Position numbers and translations under genes: made by a program. A DNA stretch of 64,000 nt from UBA8199 sp035358715. GTDB taxonomy: Bacteria; Verrucomicrobiota; Verrucomicrobiia; Limisphaerales; UBA8199. Location of the stretch: NCBI GenBank assembly GCA_035358715.1, contig DAOPPX010000001.1:186001-250000 (forward strand), written 5' to 3'. Under the pieces are notes generated by a model. It worked only from the letters and a program-made list of their open reading frames with translations. It was not told the origin of the DNA and ran no database searches. Every line of letters begins with the position of its first letter. The stretch's first letter is position 1. Positions 25,260 through 33,767 of the stretch are shown piece after piece.

Positions 25260-26147
25260 CTAGCGCAGCCTGAAGAGGTAAAGGACCGCTCCCCAATCAG
25301 TGGGAAAACAAGTGGGCGGATACTTGATCGTTTTCCCCGACCGGATGGTAAGTTCCAGCATCGTGCGCGCATGGAAGAATGCCTCCAGGATGGGGCCGGT
25401 ATGCTTGTGCCATTCGCGGTTGTGACTCATCTCCCACTGGACGCCCGTACCTTTCGCCAGAATGGCGGTGAAATCACGATTCAGCTCTCGCCCTGGGAGC
25501 AGCGACTTGAGCTTTTCCACGATGCGCTCAGTCAAGGACTGCAACCAATAGACCTTGAAGCTCGAGTGGTAGTAGCGGTAGAAGCAATCGGAGGCAAGGT
25601 GGCCCTCGACGGCCTCTTTGCGCAGTGCCTCGAGTTCGTGCATCTGGGTTTTGATATTCCCGAGGAGCAGCCGGCAGTTTCGAATCCAGGCGTGGCGATT
25701 CAGTAATTCCTCTCCCTTCTCCGGATTGATTGAAAGCCGATTTCCCCGCCGGACCATGATGCCTTTGGCGAGAACGTCTTTGAGGCACTCGTTGACCATT
25801 CGTTCTGCCGCAGGCTTTGGAAAGTGCCGGCTTTGCAGAGCCGCAACCACATCTTGCCTCAAAGCTCCGACCTGCATCGGTTCCGGAGTTTCTGCGACAT
25901 GGTCGAGCATGCCGTCACTGAGCTTGGTCGCAACGAGTTCACGCGATGCCCGTTGCCAGGCCAGCTTTGCGGCCGTGAGGATGGACTCGCACCGCGCTGT
26001 CTTTGCCTCCGGGCAGTAGACCAGCTTGTCGTCGGCGTCAACAACGAGCCATCTCGGTGTTTTGCCGTTGAAATCGCCCTGATATGCGTAAACTGCAGGA
26101 CTTGCCTTCGTCGGTTCCGTCCGGTTTCGGGCTGAGACTCTTTTCAT
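25260..26147 (-). CDS. Hypothetical protein (295 aa)
   Basis: A soluble basic protein. Residues 20-45 look like a small beta domain (YAYQGDFNGKTPRWLVVDAD), the middle has a winged-helix feel (LRQDVVAALQSRHFPKPAAERMVNECLKDVLAKGIMVRRGNRLSI in pieces), and the C-terminal half is helical with many Arg/His. It follows the 154-aa gene by 32 bases on the same strand. No family recognised. Confidence 0.7.
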   Translation of the reverse strand: MKRVSARNRTEPTKASPAVYAYQGDFNGKTPRWLVVDADDKLVYCPEAKTARCESILTAAKLAWQRASRELVATKLSDGMLDHVAETPEPMQVGALRQDVVAALQSRHFPKPAAERMVNECLKDVLAKGIMVRRGNRLSINPEKGEELLNRHAWIRNCRLLLGNIKTQMHELEALRKEAVEGHLASDCFYRYYHSSFKVYWLQSLTERIVEKLKSLLPGRELNRDFTAILAKGTGVQWEMSHNREWHKHTGPILEAFFHARTMLELTIRSGKTIKYPPTCFPTDWGAVLYLFRLR

Positions 26148-26179
26148 CCGTCAAATGGTGCGGGCCGTTAATCAAGTCA

Positions 26180-26644
26180 TCAAGTCAGCACGAGGAACTC
26201 GTCCTCATCAACGTCCTGGTGGTGGTTGTCAATGCGCGCCTGCACCAGCTTGCGAATGCCGGTGATGCTGCGCACCAGCGGGAATTTCCGGAGCATGACC
26301 AGCGTGTCCTGCCGCACTTGCTCGCGGTTGGGCGTGTCCACGGAGAGCATGTTGTTGACGATGCCCAGCACCTGCTTCTGGGCCTGCTGTGCGCGTTTCT
26401 GCACGACGGCGTCGTAGCGCGCCAGGAGTTCCGGCAGGCGCTCCTTGCGGGTGAGATTGACGGCCAAGTCCACAGCCTCATCCTCGGTCAGAGAGGAGTG
26501 CTCTTGGGAAAGCAGCACCTGGTAAACGGCGCCGCTGAGCCGGTTAAACGTGAGGTCCTCGACCCAGTGGTAGGCGAGGATTTCCTTGAAGAGCGGCACC
26601 AGCCGATGGCGCAGGGATTGGGGAAGCTTTTCAGCCATAAACAT
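26180..26644 (-). CDS. Hypothetical helical protein (154 aa)
   Basis: Almost all-helical, acidic C-terminus (DVDEDEFLV). Start could be M1 or M3. It is the first gene of a two-gene minus operon diverging from the gene at 26737. Function unknown. Confidence 0.65.
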   Translation of the reverse strand: MFMAEKLPQSLRHRLVPLFKEILAYHWVEDLTFNRLSGAVYQVLLSQEHSSLTEDEAVDLAVNLTRKERLPELLARYDAVVQKRAQQAQKQVLGIVNNMLSVDTPNREQVRQDTLVMLRKFPLVRSITGIRKLVQARIDNHHQDVDEDEFLVLT

Positions 26645-26725
26645 TCAACGAGGTTTTCAGAAGGACGATTCTTTTGCGACCGCCAGTCCTTTTTTCGCGA
26701 AGCGTTTTGAAACGGTGAAAGGCCC

Positions 26726-26736
26726 TACAATGGGAT
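26726..26736 (+). promoter_or_regulatory. -10-like TACAATGGG motif before start codon
   Basis: TACAAT 26726-26731, GGGAT, then ATG 26737. Same layout as at 23893; implies a leaderless transcript. Confidence 0.5.
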
Positions 26737-27489
26737 ATGAAATTTGCCGGGCCCATTACCGCAAACGGGATGACGAAGGGTTCGTTCGGCCCGGAGGACG
26801 GTAATCACTTGGTCCTGGACTTTACCCAAGGCGCCCACGGGCGGGCGGTTTGCGGGGACCGCCGCTATGATCTGCCCGACCCGCGGGCGCAGTTGGTGAC
26901 GGTCAGAAACAGCCAGGCGGCCCTGGAGATCGTTAGCCGCCACGGTGTTCCCGCGCAGTTGGGCCAGATCGAGGTGGGTTCGCTGAAAGCCTCGGGTGAC
27001 ATTCGGTTGCCCGTCGTCCGGGCCAGGCGGTTTGAGCTCGCGCATAGCTGGATCGAGGCAAACGAAATCTCAGGCCCCAAGGATGAATTCAATGAAGTGG
27101 CGCAGGAACCGTTGGCGATTCAGGAAATTCTGATGTGCGACAGCCGGATTTGCTGCCGGGGAGAACTGCACTTCCTCGATCTTGCGGCTGATGATCGGTC
27201 CGACTCCTATCTTGTTGCCGAGTACATTGAGGGCGTCACGGCGCAAGGCCGCCTTTGCATTTCAACCAATCGCCTTATGGTGGGCGTTTTGGAGGCCGAA
27301 GAAGTCAGGGTGGGCCATTCCGACGGCTGCCATGTAGCCCAGATTTTCTGTGATCGCGTGCTGCTGCGCTCGAACCCGGTCGTGGCGGTGCGCCCGGTTT
27401 ATGACCGGGATCTGGTGGCATTCCTAAGCAGTCTCCATTCGATGGACCGGCCGGCGTCTCCCAGCCGACCGGCGCTCGACTTTGTGTAA
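26737..27489 (+). CDS. Hypothetical protein (250 aa)
   Basis: A soluble, beta-rich protein with several Cys (CDSRICCRGELH near 133-145). No signal peptide or known domain. It faces the prepilin gene tail to tail with 12 bases between stops. The TACAATGGG motif right before the ATG supports this start. Confidence 0.7.
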   Translation: MKFAGPITANGMTKGSFGPEDGNHLVLDFTQGAHGRAVCGDRRYDLPDPRAQLVTVRNSQAALEIVSRHGVPAQLGQIEVGSLKASGDIRLPVVRARRFELAHSWIEANEISGPKDEFNEVAQEPLAIQEILMCDSRICCRGELHFLDLAADDRSDSYLVAEYIEGVTAQGRLCISTNRLMVGVLEAEEVRVGHSDGCHVAQIFCDRVLLRSNPVVAVRPVYDRDLVAFLSSLHSMDRPASPSRPALDFV

Positions 27490-27501
27490 CTCCACACACG
27501 G

Positions 27502-27906
27502 CTAATCCAACGGCCGCGTGATTTGGACACCGTTGCACTGGCCGCTGGCCGGCTCGGCCAGCGAACCGGCGTGGTAGGCATGGCCCATCGGGGTGAAACC
27601 GTCCAAGTTGTAGTAGCCGCTTCCCGCAGGCATTTCCACTGGGGTGCCTGTCAAATTGAGATGTCCAACCAGAGCGTTCCACCGATCGAGTTCGTTTGCC
27701 GGCCAGGTGTCGGTGGGGTGGAATCGTTGCCAGGTCTGTTTGGCCAGGTCGATGGCATTGAGGTTTTGCACTGTTTTCCGCAATGCGGCGTTATCCCGTG
27801 ATTGCTTGAGGCCAACCATCGCGCCGGTGCCCAGAATGGCCAGGAGGGCGACGACCACGATGATTTCGGCGAGGGTGAAGCCGCGTTGGAAACGATTGCC
27901 GCGCAT
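27502..27906 (-). CDS. Type IV prepilin-like protein (pseudopilin)
   Basis: 134 aa with a classic type III signal: short basic leader, R-G-F-T-L-A-E-I-I cleavage site with Glu at +5, and a hydrophobic helix to ~30. The globular part is small, contains one Cys and a Tyr/Gly-rich middle. It would be processed by a prepilin peptidase and assembled in a pilus or type II-like secretion pseudopilus; no assembly ATPase or peptidase is in the window. Confidence 0.9.
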   Translation of the reverse strand: MRGNRFQRGFTLAEIIVVVALLAILGTGAMVGLKQSRDNAALRKTVQNLNAIDLAKQTWQRFHPTDTWPANELDRWNALVGHLNLTGTPVEMPAGSGYYNLDGFTPMGHAYHAGSLAEPASGQCNGVQITRPLD

Positions 27907-27927
27907 AAAGGGCCTTATACTGGAGTG
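27907..27927. promoter_or_regulatory. 21-bp bidirectional promoter with shared TATA core
   Basis: The two divergent starts (27906 minus, 27928 plus) are only 21 bases apart. The core CCTTATACTGG gives TATACT for the plus strand (27916-27921, GGAGTG, GTG) and TATAAG for the minus strand (27919-27914, then 7 bases, ATG). Both transcripts would be leaderless. Confidence 0.5.
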
Positions 27928-28404
27928 GTGAAACGTTACTATTTGATGCTATCGCGCTTGAGTCTGGGGGTGATCCTTCTGCAAGCATTCATCTTTCTCC
28001 ATTCTGGGCTCAACGTGCAGAAATTCAACCGGCGCATTGATGGAATCGTATCCGACCTGTCCCGGAAAACCGGTTCCAACGCCGCTTTAGAGGGCCTTTG
28101 CCGGGAAGCCGGCGCGCAGTTGGCCCAGATTCAGCAGCAGAATCGGGAGCATGGATGGCTCCTGAAAGCCATTCTCTTGGGCGGGGTGTTGCACGTGGGG
28201 GTCTGTTACTCGCTCTACATCCATTTCCTCCGGATGGGATATTCCTGGACCAAAGTGTGCCTGCACACCAACAATCTATTCCTCGCCCTTCTGCTTCCCT
28301 CCCCGGCTGGTCTCGCATGGATGCTCATCTACCTTGTCGGGACGAGGATTTACAAGCACCGCTGCATCGTGCTGGCCTTCTCGCAACCCTGCGCTGAAAC
28401 ATGA
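27928..28404 (+). CDS. Small membrane protein with two hydrophobic segments
   Basis: 158 aa from GTG 27928; an upstream start inside the prepilin gene is unlikely. A membrane helix at ~10-25, an extracytoplasmic coiled segment with Gln/Glu, then two helices at ~95-115 and ~130-150. It overlaps the next prepilin gene by ATGA, so it probably belongs to the pilus-like apparatus. No family recognised. Confidence 0.7.
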   Translation: MKRYYLMLSRLSLGVILLQAFIFLHSGLNVQKFNRRIDGIVSDLSRKTGSNAALEGLCREAGAQLAQIQQQNREHGWLLKAILLGGVLHVGVCYSLYIHFLRMGYSWTKVCLHTNNLFLALLLPSPAGLAWMLIYLVGTRIYKHRCIVLAFSQPCAET

Positions 28405-28754
28405 ATTTGAAGCGTTTGCGAGGATTCACGGCCATCGAGTTGCTTGCGGTGGTGTGCGTGCTTTTGATCCTGGCCGGCATCGTCATCGCCGTGTTTGTCT
28501 CCGGCAAGTCCACTGCAGTAGGCCTGCGCCGGACGGACGCCGCAGCCGCCCTCAACGCCGCGGAACGCTCCTTGTTCGACTACAACAGTTCCACTGCGCC
28601 GGGTTTGGGCCAGGATCCGGTTTTCCCGCCAGGCGATAGTCCAGGCCGAATGGCAGCGCTCCAAGCCGCCGGCTTTCTCGCCTCGCTCATCAGCACGGAG
28701 GACGTGGTTCTCATCCAAACTAACGGGATTTACTATTGGGTGCCGGCGCCATGA
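28401..28754 (+). CDS. Second prepilin-like protein
   Basis: 117 aa with a short basic leader, R-G-F-T-A-I-E-L-L processing site (Glu at +5) and a hydrophobic helix to ~32. The globular part is minimal. Overlaps both neighbours by ATGA. With the divergent prepilin gene it makes two pilin-type genes within 1 kb. Confidence 0.87.
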   Translation: MNLKRLRGFTAIELLAVVCVLLILAGIVIAVFVSGKSTAVGLRRTDAAAALNAAERSLFDYNSSTAPGLGQDPVFPPGDSPGRMAALQAAGFLASLISTEDVVLIQTNGIYYWVPAP

Positions 28755-29026
28755 TGAGAATCATCCAATCCGGGCGGGCCTTGGTTGTGCAAATGCCGCT
28801 CATCGATCTGGGATGCCTGTGCCTGTTGCCGGATTTTCGACAGTTGCTGGCGCGTTTTCCGCGGCACATCAAAGTGAACATGGTTTTGGCCCCCTATTGC
28901 CTCGCCTTGAAGTGGCAAGTGGTCCCCTTTGTTCTGGCGACCAAAAACCAGGCGCCGACCCTGGAAAAGCTGCGGCGTTCCCTCCGGGCTTCGTTGGGGC
29001 AACCTCCTTTGAAAGTGCAGAGGTGA
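28751..29026 (+). CDS. Hypothetical protein (91 aa)
   Basis: Starts at ATG 28751 overlapping the prepilin stop (ATGA). A Leu/Cys-rich N-terminal half and basic C-terminus; possibly peripheral to the membrane. Ends 3 bases before the SNase-like gene, in the same operon. Confidence 0.6.
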   Translation: MMRIIQSGRALVVQMPLIDLGCLCLLPDFRQLLARFPRHIKVNMVLAPYCLALKWQVVPFVLATKNQAPTLEKLRRSLRASLGQPPLKVQR

Positions 29027-29029
29027 GGT

Positions 29030-30451
29030 ATGCCCGACGATGCTGGCTACATTCTGCTGCGGGAAGGCGAGAAACCGGATCCAACAAAGCAACAGCCGTT
29101 TCAAAAGGCGGCGGCGGCCTTCCTCAAAGGAGTCGCTTCGGATCCATCACTTCGACTCCATGATTTGGCCACCGGGGCGTTCTACGCCGCCGCTGACAGT
29201 GATGTCGTCCGCCTAGTCTATTTTTCCCATTTGCGGCCACACGACCTGGAAATCCGCTCCGCAGACGGTCAGGTGCGCAAGCCCGTCCAAAACACGCAGG
29301 CCGCATTGCAGGAGTTGGTCAGGACCAAGGCCGGCGGCCTTTTCGTTCCGGCTGACGAGTTGTGGCTCGTTCCTCCTCCAGAATCCAACCCGCACTTTGA
29401 GCAGCAATTGGAAGTGTTGCGATTGGAAGCACCGGAGCTGAAGGTTGAGGAATCGCCTGGAGGCGAATCTCCTCCCGCCCAGGGGGCCAGGGATTCCAGC
29501 GTGTATCCAATCGAAGCGCGCGACGATATGGATCTTCTGCCCGGGTTGTCCGGCGACCGAATGCTCAATGCCACCATGGAATTTGTGAGCCAGGCCAGTC
29601 CGGCGACACTGGCGGTACTGGGCGCCCTGGCGGGGATGCTGGCTTACAAGTCGATGGGCTTGAAAGGCGTGGTTGGGCTGCTCCTGGCGATTGCCGCGCT
29701 GAAACGTTATATCCGGATGGGCAGCCGCATCATTCTGGACCAACGGCTGGACCTGGTCGCCCGCGGCGTGCAGGAAGGCATTCCGGTGAATAAAAACGGC
29801 CAGATTGACCCGGAGTTTCTCGATGCGTTGCGCTATTTCCCGGTAGGGGACAACAATGTTGCTCTCCGGCGCGTCAGCCCGGCCGTCAAAGCCCGCGAAT
29901 GGGGCCGCAATCCGATCCGAATCGATCCGACGGCCTATACGCTGGAATCCAGCGCCGAAACGGTGACGCAGGTGGTGGATGGGGACACCTTCGTGGGCCA
30001 ACGTGGGCGCTACCGCCTGATCGGCATTGACACGCCGGAAGTGGACCACCAACACCCCAACAAATCTCAGCCAGGCGCCAGGAAAGCCTGGGAGGTTCTT
30101 CGGCAATTGGTCCCTCCAGGCTCGAACGTGCGCGTGGAAGTGGCCAGGAACCAACCGGCCCTCTACGGACGTCAGCCGTGCTATCTTTACGCCCGGGATC
30201 CAGGATCCGGCAAGGAAGTCTGCGTGAACAAGCTCCTGGTCGAGATAGGCCTGGCTCGCGTGACGAATTTCCAGCCTTATCATCCCCGGATGCAGGAGTT
30301 TCTCGAAGCCAACTTGAATGCCATTGCCCACCGGAAAGGCATCTGGAACGCCCTCTACGATGCCAAACCCCAACCGCGGCTGTTCTCCCTTCAAGCCGAG
30401 AAGTCGCCGGGGCCTCCTGGTGCCGAACGGGTCAGCTTCTCCCTGACCTAA
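29030..30451 (+). CDS. Membrane-anchored staphylococcal-nuclease-like protein
   Basis: 473 aa. Residues ~190-226 contain a hydrophobic hairpin (two helices split by KSMGLKG), so the C-terminal enzyme is membrane-tethered. The SNase domain begins ~311: VVDGDTF with Asp317/Asp319, RLIGIDTPE with Arg329, Asp334, Glu337, and a later QPCYLYARD segment with the second Arg region, consistent with an active Ca-dependent nuclease. It ends the pilin-type operon; its stop overlaps the convergent reverse transcriptase by 4 bases. It may trim nucleic acid at the cell surface, e.g. in DNA uptake or transfer. Confidence 0.85.
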   Translation: MPDDAGYILLREGEKPDPTKQQPFQKAAAAFLKGVASDPSLRLHDLATGAFYAAADSDVVRLVYFSHLRPHDLEIRSADGQVRKPVQNTQAALQELVRTKAGGLFVPADELWLVPPPESNPHFEQQLEVLRLEAPELKVEESPGGESPPAQGARDSSVYPIEARDDMDLLPGLSGDRMLNATMEFVSQASPATLAVLGALAGMLAYKSMGLKGVVGLLLAIAALKRYIRMGSRIILDQRLDLVARGVQEGIPVNKNGQIDPEFLDALRYFPVGDNNVALRRVSPAVKAREWGRNPIRIDPTAYTLESSAETVTQVVDGDTFVGQRGRYRLIGIDTPEVDHQHPNKSQPGARKAWEVLRQLVPPGSNVRVEVARNQPALYGRQPCYLYARDPGSGKEVCVNKLLVEIGLARVTNFQPYHPRMQEFLEANLNAIAHRKGIWNALYDAKPQPRLFSLQAEKSPGPPGAERVSFSLT

Positions 30452-31662
30452 TCACTGGCAAAGGCCGCCAGCGCCGGCTTGATGGCCGGTAACACAGATG
30501 CCTTAGAGCTCAGGCCGTTGCGCAGCTCGTGCTCCTGTTTGAACAGTTCCTTGATGCGATGGTGATAAGGCTCATATTGCCCTCGCTCCAAATGCGCCAG
30601 CAGGTCCGGCCACTCCGCTGCAGCCTCCTGATAATCGCCGGGCAGATGTCCCTCCTGCATGATGTAGGTGGTCAGGTGAAGCCAGCGAAAGACTTCGCCG
30701 GCAGCGCCGATTGGCATGGCGGCTTTGCGCCCCAGCGGCCCTTTCACGTTGTTGAGATAGTGGCGGAATATTTTCCCGTGCAGCGCATGAGGCAAGCCTC
30801 GGTCGATGATTAGGTCGGGATTCTGGATAATGCGGCTGAGACTGGAATCCTCGCACACAGGCCGAAGCATGAGCATCTCCAGCACATACGGCGTGGGCTG
30901 CTGGCTCATGCGGTTGAGCAGGCAGTTCAGGCTGTAGGCGATACGCCCGTCGGTTTCACTGTAAGGCTGCCCGGTTTTGTTGACGCGCAGCCACAGCCGC
31001 TTGTGGTTAAGCAAATGGAAGGAGTCGCCGCTCAGGTCCACCTCGAGCAGTTGCGTATCGTCGAGCGTCTGATAAGAGCGGCCGAGGAAGACCAATTCTT
31101 CGGCGGGCAGGATGCGGGTTTTCCTGGGGTTGAGCGACATGCCCAGAGGCTGGAGCACCGCCTCGAGGCATTTCTTTGCCGCCACGCATTCTTCCTGCGT
31201 CCCCAGAACGCAGATGTCGTCCACGTAGCGGAAGTAGTAAGCGAACTTCAACATCGCGGCATCAACGTCGCGCAGGACCAACTCAGCCAGCCATGGAGAA
31301 AGCGGACTTCCGGTTGGCAGGCCCCGAGGGACGGGTTGGATGACGTTAAGCAACTCCTGCTTCAAGGTTCCGGGCAGTCGCAGGGCATTAATGCGGGAAC
31401 GGACGAGGTCCTGCGGGATGTTGCCGTAACAATTGCGCAGGTCGGCTCGCAAGGCGGTCTTCTTGGGGGCGCTTCTCAGTGCTTCCCGGATGCGTTGCTG
31501 GATTTCTTCAGGCCGCCATTGCACGGGGCAGAGGTGCTTAACCCGCTCGTAAAGATGCCGCTGAAGGCGGCGGTCCTCGGCCTTGGGTATCTGGAGCATC
31601 CGCCCTCCCACCATGGCGACGCGGTAAGGGTGCGGGAGGGATTGGCTCCGCTGAAATCTCAT
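30448..31662 (-). CDS. Reverse transcriptase of unassigned group
   Basis: 404 aa. RT motifs in order: A R-A-D74-L-R-N-C-Y-G-N-I; B R113-G-L-P-T-G-S-P-L-S-P; C R-Y-V-D148-D149-I; D P-L-G-M-S-L-N-P-R-K-T; E L-V-F-L-G. All catalytic Asp are present. There is no maturase or HNH domain and no retron VTG motif. The B motif is not the IGNLTSQ-like form of DGR enzymes. The ~200-residue C-terminal part is helical and unrecognised. It follows the sigma gene by 57 bases on the same strand. It may be an Abi/UG-type defence RT or an element-specific enzyme. Confidence 0.9.
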   Translation of the reverse strand: MRFQRSQSLPHPYRVAMVGGRMLQIPKAEDRRLQRHLYERVKHLCPVQWRPEEIQQRIREALRSAPKKTALRADLRNCYGNIPQDLVRSRINALRLPGTLKQELLNVIQPVPRGLPTGSPLSPWLAELVLRDVDAAMLKFAYYFRYVDDICVLGTQEECVAAKKCLEAVLQPLGMSLNPRKTRILPAEELVFLGRSYQTLDDTQLLEVDLSGDSFHLLNHKRLWLRVNKTGQPYSETDGRIAYSLNCLLNRMSQQPTPYVLEMLMLRPVCEDSSLSRIIQNPDLIIDRGLPHALHGKIFRHYLNNVKGPLGRKAAMPIGAAGEVFRWLHLTTYIMQEGHLPGDYQEAAAEWPDLLAHLERGQYEPYHHRIKELFKQEHELRNGLSSKASVLPAIKPALAAFASD

Positions 31663-31719
31663 CGCGCTGCCTTCAAAAGCTCTCCGGCAGCAGTAATGGA
31701 CTTTGAGCGAAGCTTTGTT

Positions 31720-32547
31720 TTAGGCGGTTTCCAGGCTCAGTTGCAGCATCTCGCTGAGCTTCTGGCGGAGGCACGCCAGGGCATTTTGCTCGATCTTGCG
31801 GACTCGCTCATGGGTCAGCCCGATCTGGTCGCCGATTGCCTTGAGAGTTGCCTTTGGCCCATCGAATCCGAAGCGCTGCTTGAGCACAAACTGCTGCTGT
31901 TCGTCCAGGCACTCCGCCAGCGCCTTGCGAATCACTTCGAGATCCTCGCTTTGCATCAGTTCCTCCTGAAGGCAGCGCTCCTCCGGAATGACGCCGCCCA
32001 GCGACTCGTCGCTATTCTCACAAGCCGGCGAATCAAGGCTCAGTTCGGTTACTCGGTTGCGCAAGACGTAGCGCACGTCGCTGGCTCGCAGGTTGGTTTC
32101 GCGCGCGATTTGCTCCAGGTTCTGGCAGGCGGCATCCTCATTATAGCTGGGAGCGGTGATGACCTTGTGCAGCTGGCAGGCGCGGCGGATGGGGGTTCGG
32201 ACCGTATGGGCGTTGTTCACTTCGGTGCGGATGCTCTGCTCGATCCAGTTGGTCGCATACGTTGAAAAGCGGGTGCCCCAGGCATGGTTGTATTTTCGGG
32301 CGGCGATCCGGAGGCCTTCATTGCCGGCGGAGATCAACTCCTCCATGTTCAGGTGTGTGTGCTGCCAGCGCTTGGCGATGGACACCACCAGCTTAAGGTT
32401 GGACTCCATCAGCTTGACTTCCGCCTGGGCAGCCTCTTCCCGCGTTCCTTCCCGTACCGCCTTGCTCAGTTGGATTTCCTCTTCCGCGGTCAACAATGGA
32501 AACCGCCCTATTTCATTCAGATAATCGTCGAGATACGTCGTGCTCAT
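31720..32547 (-). CDS. RNA polymerase sigma-70-family factor (primary/RpoS-like)
   Basis: 275 aa from ATG 32547; the frame stays open upstream but that part reads as noise. Region 1.2 (TTYLDDYLNEIGRFPLLTAEEE, split), region 2 core (LKLVVSIAKRW ... EELISAGNEGL ... TYATNWIEQSI), region 3 and region 4 helix-turn-helix (IGLTHERVRKIEQNAL) are all present, so it should bind both -10 and -35. An AGGGAGGAGGG Shine-Dalgarno-like tract lies ~17-25 nt upstream. As an accessory copy it may direct transcription of the -10-like motif genes described here. Confidence 0.92.
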   Translation of the reverse strand: MSTTYLDDYLNEIGRFPLLTAEEEIQLSKAVREGTREEAAQAEVKLMESNLKLVVSIAKRWQHTHLNMEELISAGNEGLRIAARKYNHAWGTRFSTYATNWIEQSIRTEVNNAHTVRTPIRRACQLHKVITAPSYNEDAACQNLEQIARETNLRASDVRYVLRNRVTELSLDSPACENSDESLGGVIPEERCLQEELMQSEDLEVIRKALAECLDEQQQFVLKQRFGFDGPKATLKAIGDQIGLTHERVRKIEQNALACLRQKLSEMLQLSLETA

Positions 32548-32641
32548 GCGACTTCTACACCACACCCTCCTCCCTGAAAAAAGGGACAGAGGACTATTCT
32601 GAGCACCAAATACCGACGAGCAACTGCGGCAGACCCACGCT

Positions 32642-33100
32642 CTATTCCAGAGAACCGCCCGCCACCCGCAAATTTTGCTCTTGCTTATCCCCGGTCCCAA
32701 CCGACGTCTCCGGCTTGGTGCTCTTTTCCCGGTAGACTGGGATAAGAAATCTGACGAGCTTCGGTTTTCCGGAGTTGCCCTCCGGTATGCGCACGAAGCG
32801 TTCGACGTACTGGCCAGTCCATTCCAGATTGCCGACCGCGATCGGCGTGTCATTGGTGACGGTAGCGGCGCCCGCGGAAGATCGGGCGGCTTGAGTGCGG
32901 ATTCGAAGCAAGCTATCCCGCTCGCTATCGGCCTTTTTGCTGACGGTTTCCGGCCTGCGAGCGGTGCCCACATCTGAGACGGTGCTGTACTGTTTCAAGA
33001 CAGGGACGGCCTGGCGATTGGTTTGACTCAAAGAAGAGGAAGTTGTCGCGATGAGCAACTGCACGCCGAGGACCGCGGTGAGGATCCCTCTGCTATTCAT
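32642..33100 (-). CDS. Exported hypothetical protein (152 aa)
   Basis: An N-terminal signal peptide (RGILTAVLGVQLLIATTSSSLSQ) precedes a Ser/Thr/Ala-rich mature part. No domain known. The gene is preceded by TATAATGGAG at 33138-33128 (minus strand) with a ~30-nt leader. Confidence 0.6.
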   Translation of the reverse strand: MNSRGILTAVLGVQLLIATTSSSLSQTNRQAVPVLKQYSTVSDVGTARRPETVSKKADSERDSLLRIRTQAARSSAGAATVTNDTPIAVGNLEWTGQYVERFVRIPEGNSGKPKLVRFLIPVYREKSTKPETSVGTGDKQEQNLRVAGGSLE

Positions 33101-33398
33101 GGTTTTTTGTATCAGCCATGTTCGTTCTCTCCATTATAGAGCGCAGACGGTGCAATTTGATTTGGGGGTCTTCACAAACTTGCAAACGCGGAAGACAAAG
33201 CAGGATTCACGCCCAAAACAGGACAGCGAAAATCCAAAAATTGAGCATTTGCCGCAGCGTTGCCCGAGGCCTTGATAAGAGAGATAAGCTCGATTCCAGC
33301 CGCGGCTGTGCTGAGCCTCAAGCCGGCGGCGGCAGCGACGGTTCAGAGGCGAGGCCGCATGAGTCCACTTCACGGCGCGTCCGGCCATACAATGGAGT
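33101..33398. other. Divergent intergenic region (298 bp)
   Basis: Holds TATAAT (minus, 33138-33133) for the exported protein and TACAAT (plus, 33388-33393) directly before the ATG at 33399. The middle contains an AT-rich, A-rich stretch around 33210-33250. No ORF is convincing. A small RNA cannot be excluded. Confidence 0.5.
33388..33398 (+). promoter_or_regulatory. -10-like TACAATGGAG motif before start codon
   Basis: TACAAT 33388-33393 followed by GGAGT and ATG 33399; same arrangement as the motifs at 23893, 26726 and 27916. Confidence 0.5.
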
Positions 33399-33656
33399 AT
33401 GAAGTTCTCCGGCACACCCGATCGGTTGTTCCAAGCCGTGCAGGAAGGAGCTCAACGTTTCCAATGCATCGGCCAGGCAGGCTTTCCAAGACTTGCTGTT
33501 CTGGCGGCGGGCGCGGCTGTTGTGGGCTCCGGTGCGGCTCTCAAGGCGGCAGAACAGAAGCAGAGGAAAGAGATTAAGAAGCTGGTGAGGCGGGAGGTAA
33601 GAAAGACCATCAAACCTCGACAGCCGAATGGCATTTCCTTCGACCTATTCAGGTGA
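33399..33656 (+). CDS. Small protein with hydrophobic segment and basic tail
   Basis: 85 aa: a hydrophobic Ala/Gly/Val helix (~30-50) followed by a very basic C-terminal half (KQRKEIKKLVRREVRKTI). A bitopic membrane protein or nucleic-acid binder. The immediate -10-like motif supports the start. Function unknown. Confidence 0.55.
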   Translation: MKFSGTPDRLFQAVQEGAQRFQCIGQAGFPRLAVLAAGAAVVGSGAALKAAEQKQRKEIKKLVRREVRKTIKPRQPNGISFDLFR

Positions 33657-33767
33657 GGCCATTGCCGGCCAAAGGGGCTTCAGGCGGACAAGAGCAACTG
33701 ACTATTGAGCCCTCGAACCAGTTCGGTTTTCATCAACGCCGTGCAGTTTGTCCCTCTGTGCGCATCC

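Noticed and set aside
30448..31662. Diversity-generating retroelement
   Set aside because: RT motif B lacks the DGR form, and no template/variable repeat pair with A-specific differences was noticed near it or in the giant genes.
31663..32600. Retron msr-msd next to the reverse transcriptase
   Set aside because: The 57-base gap holds no inverted-repeat structured RNA, and the upstream interval is the sigma-factor coding sequence.
32548..32973. N-terminal 142-codon extension of the sigma factor
   Set aside because: The extension is Arg/Ser/Pro/Trp-rich noise overlapping the next gene; sigma region 1.2 begins right after the ATG at 32547.
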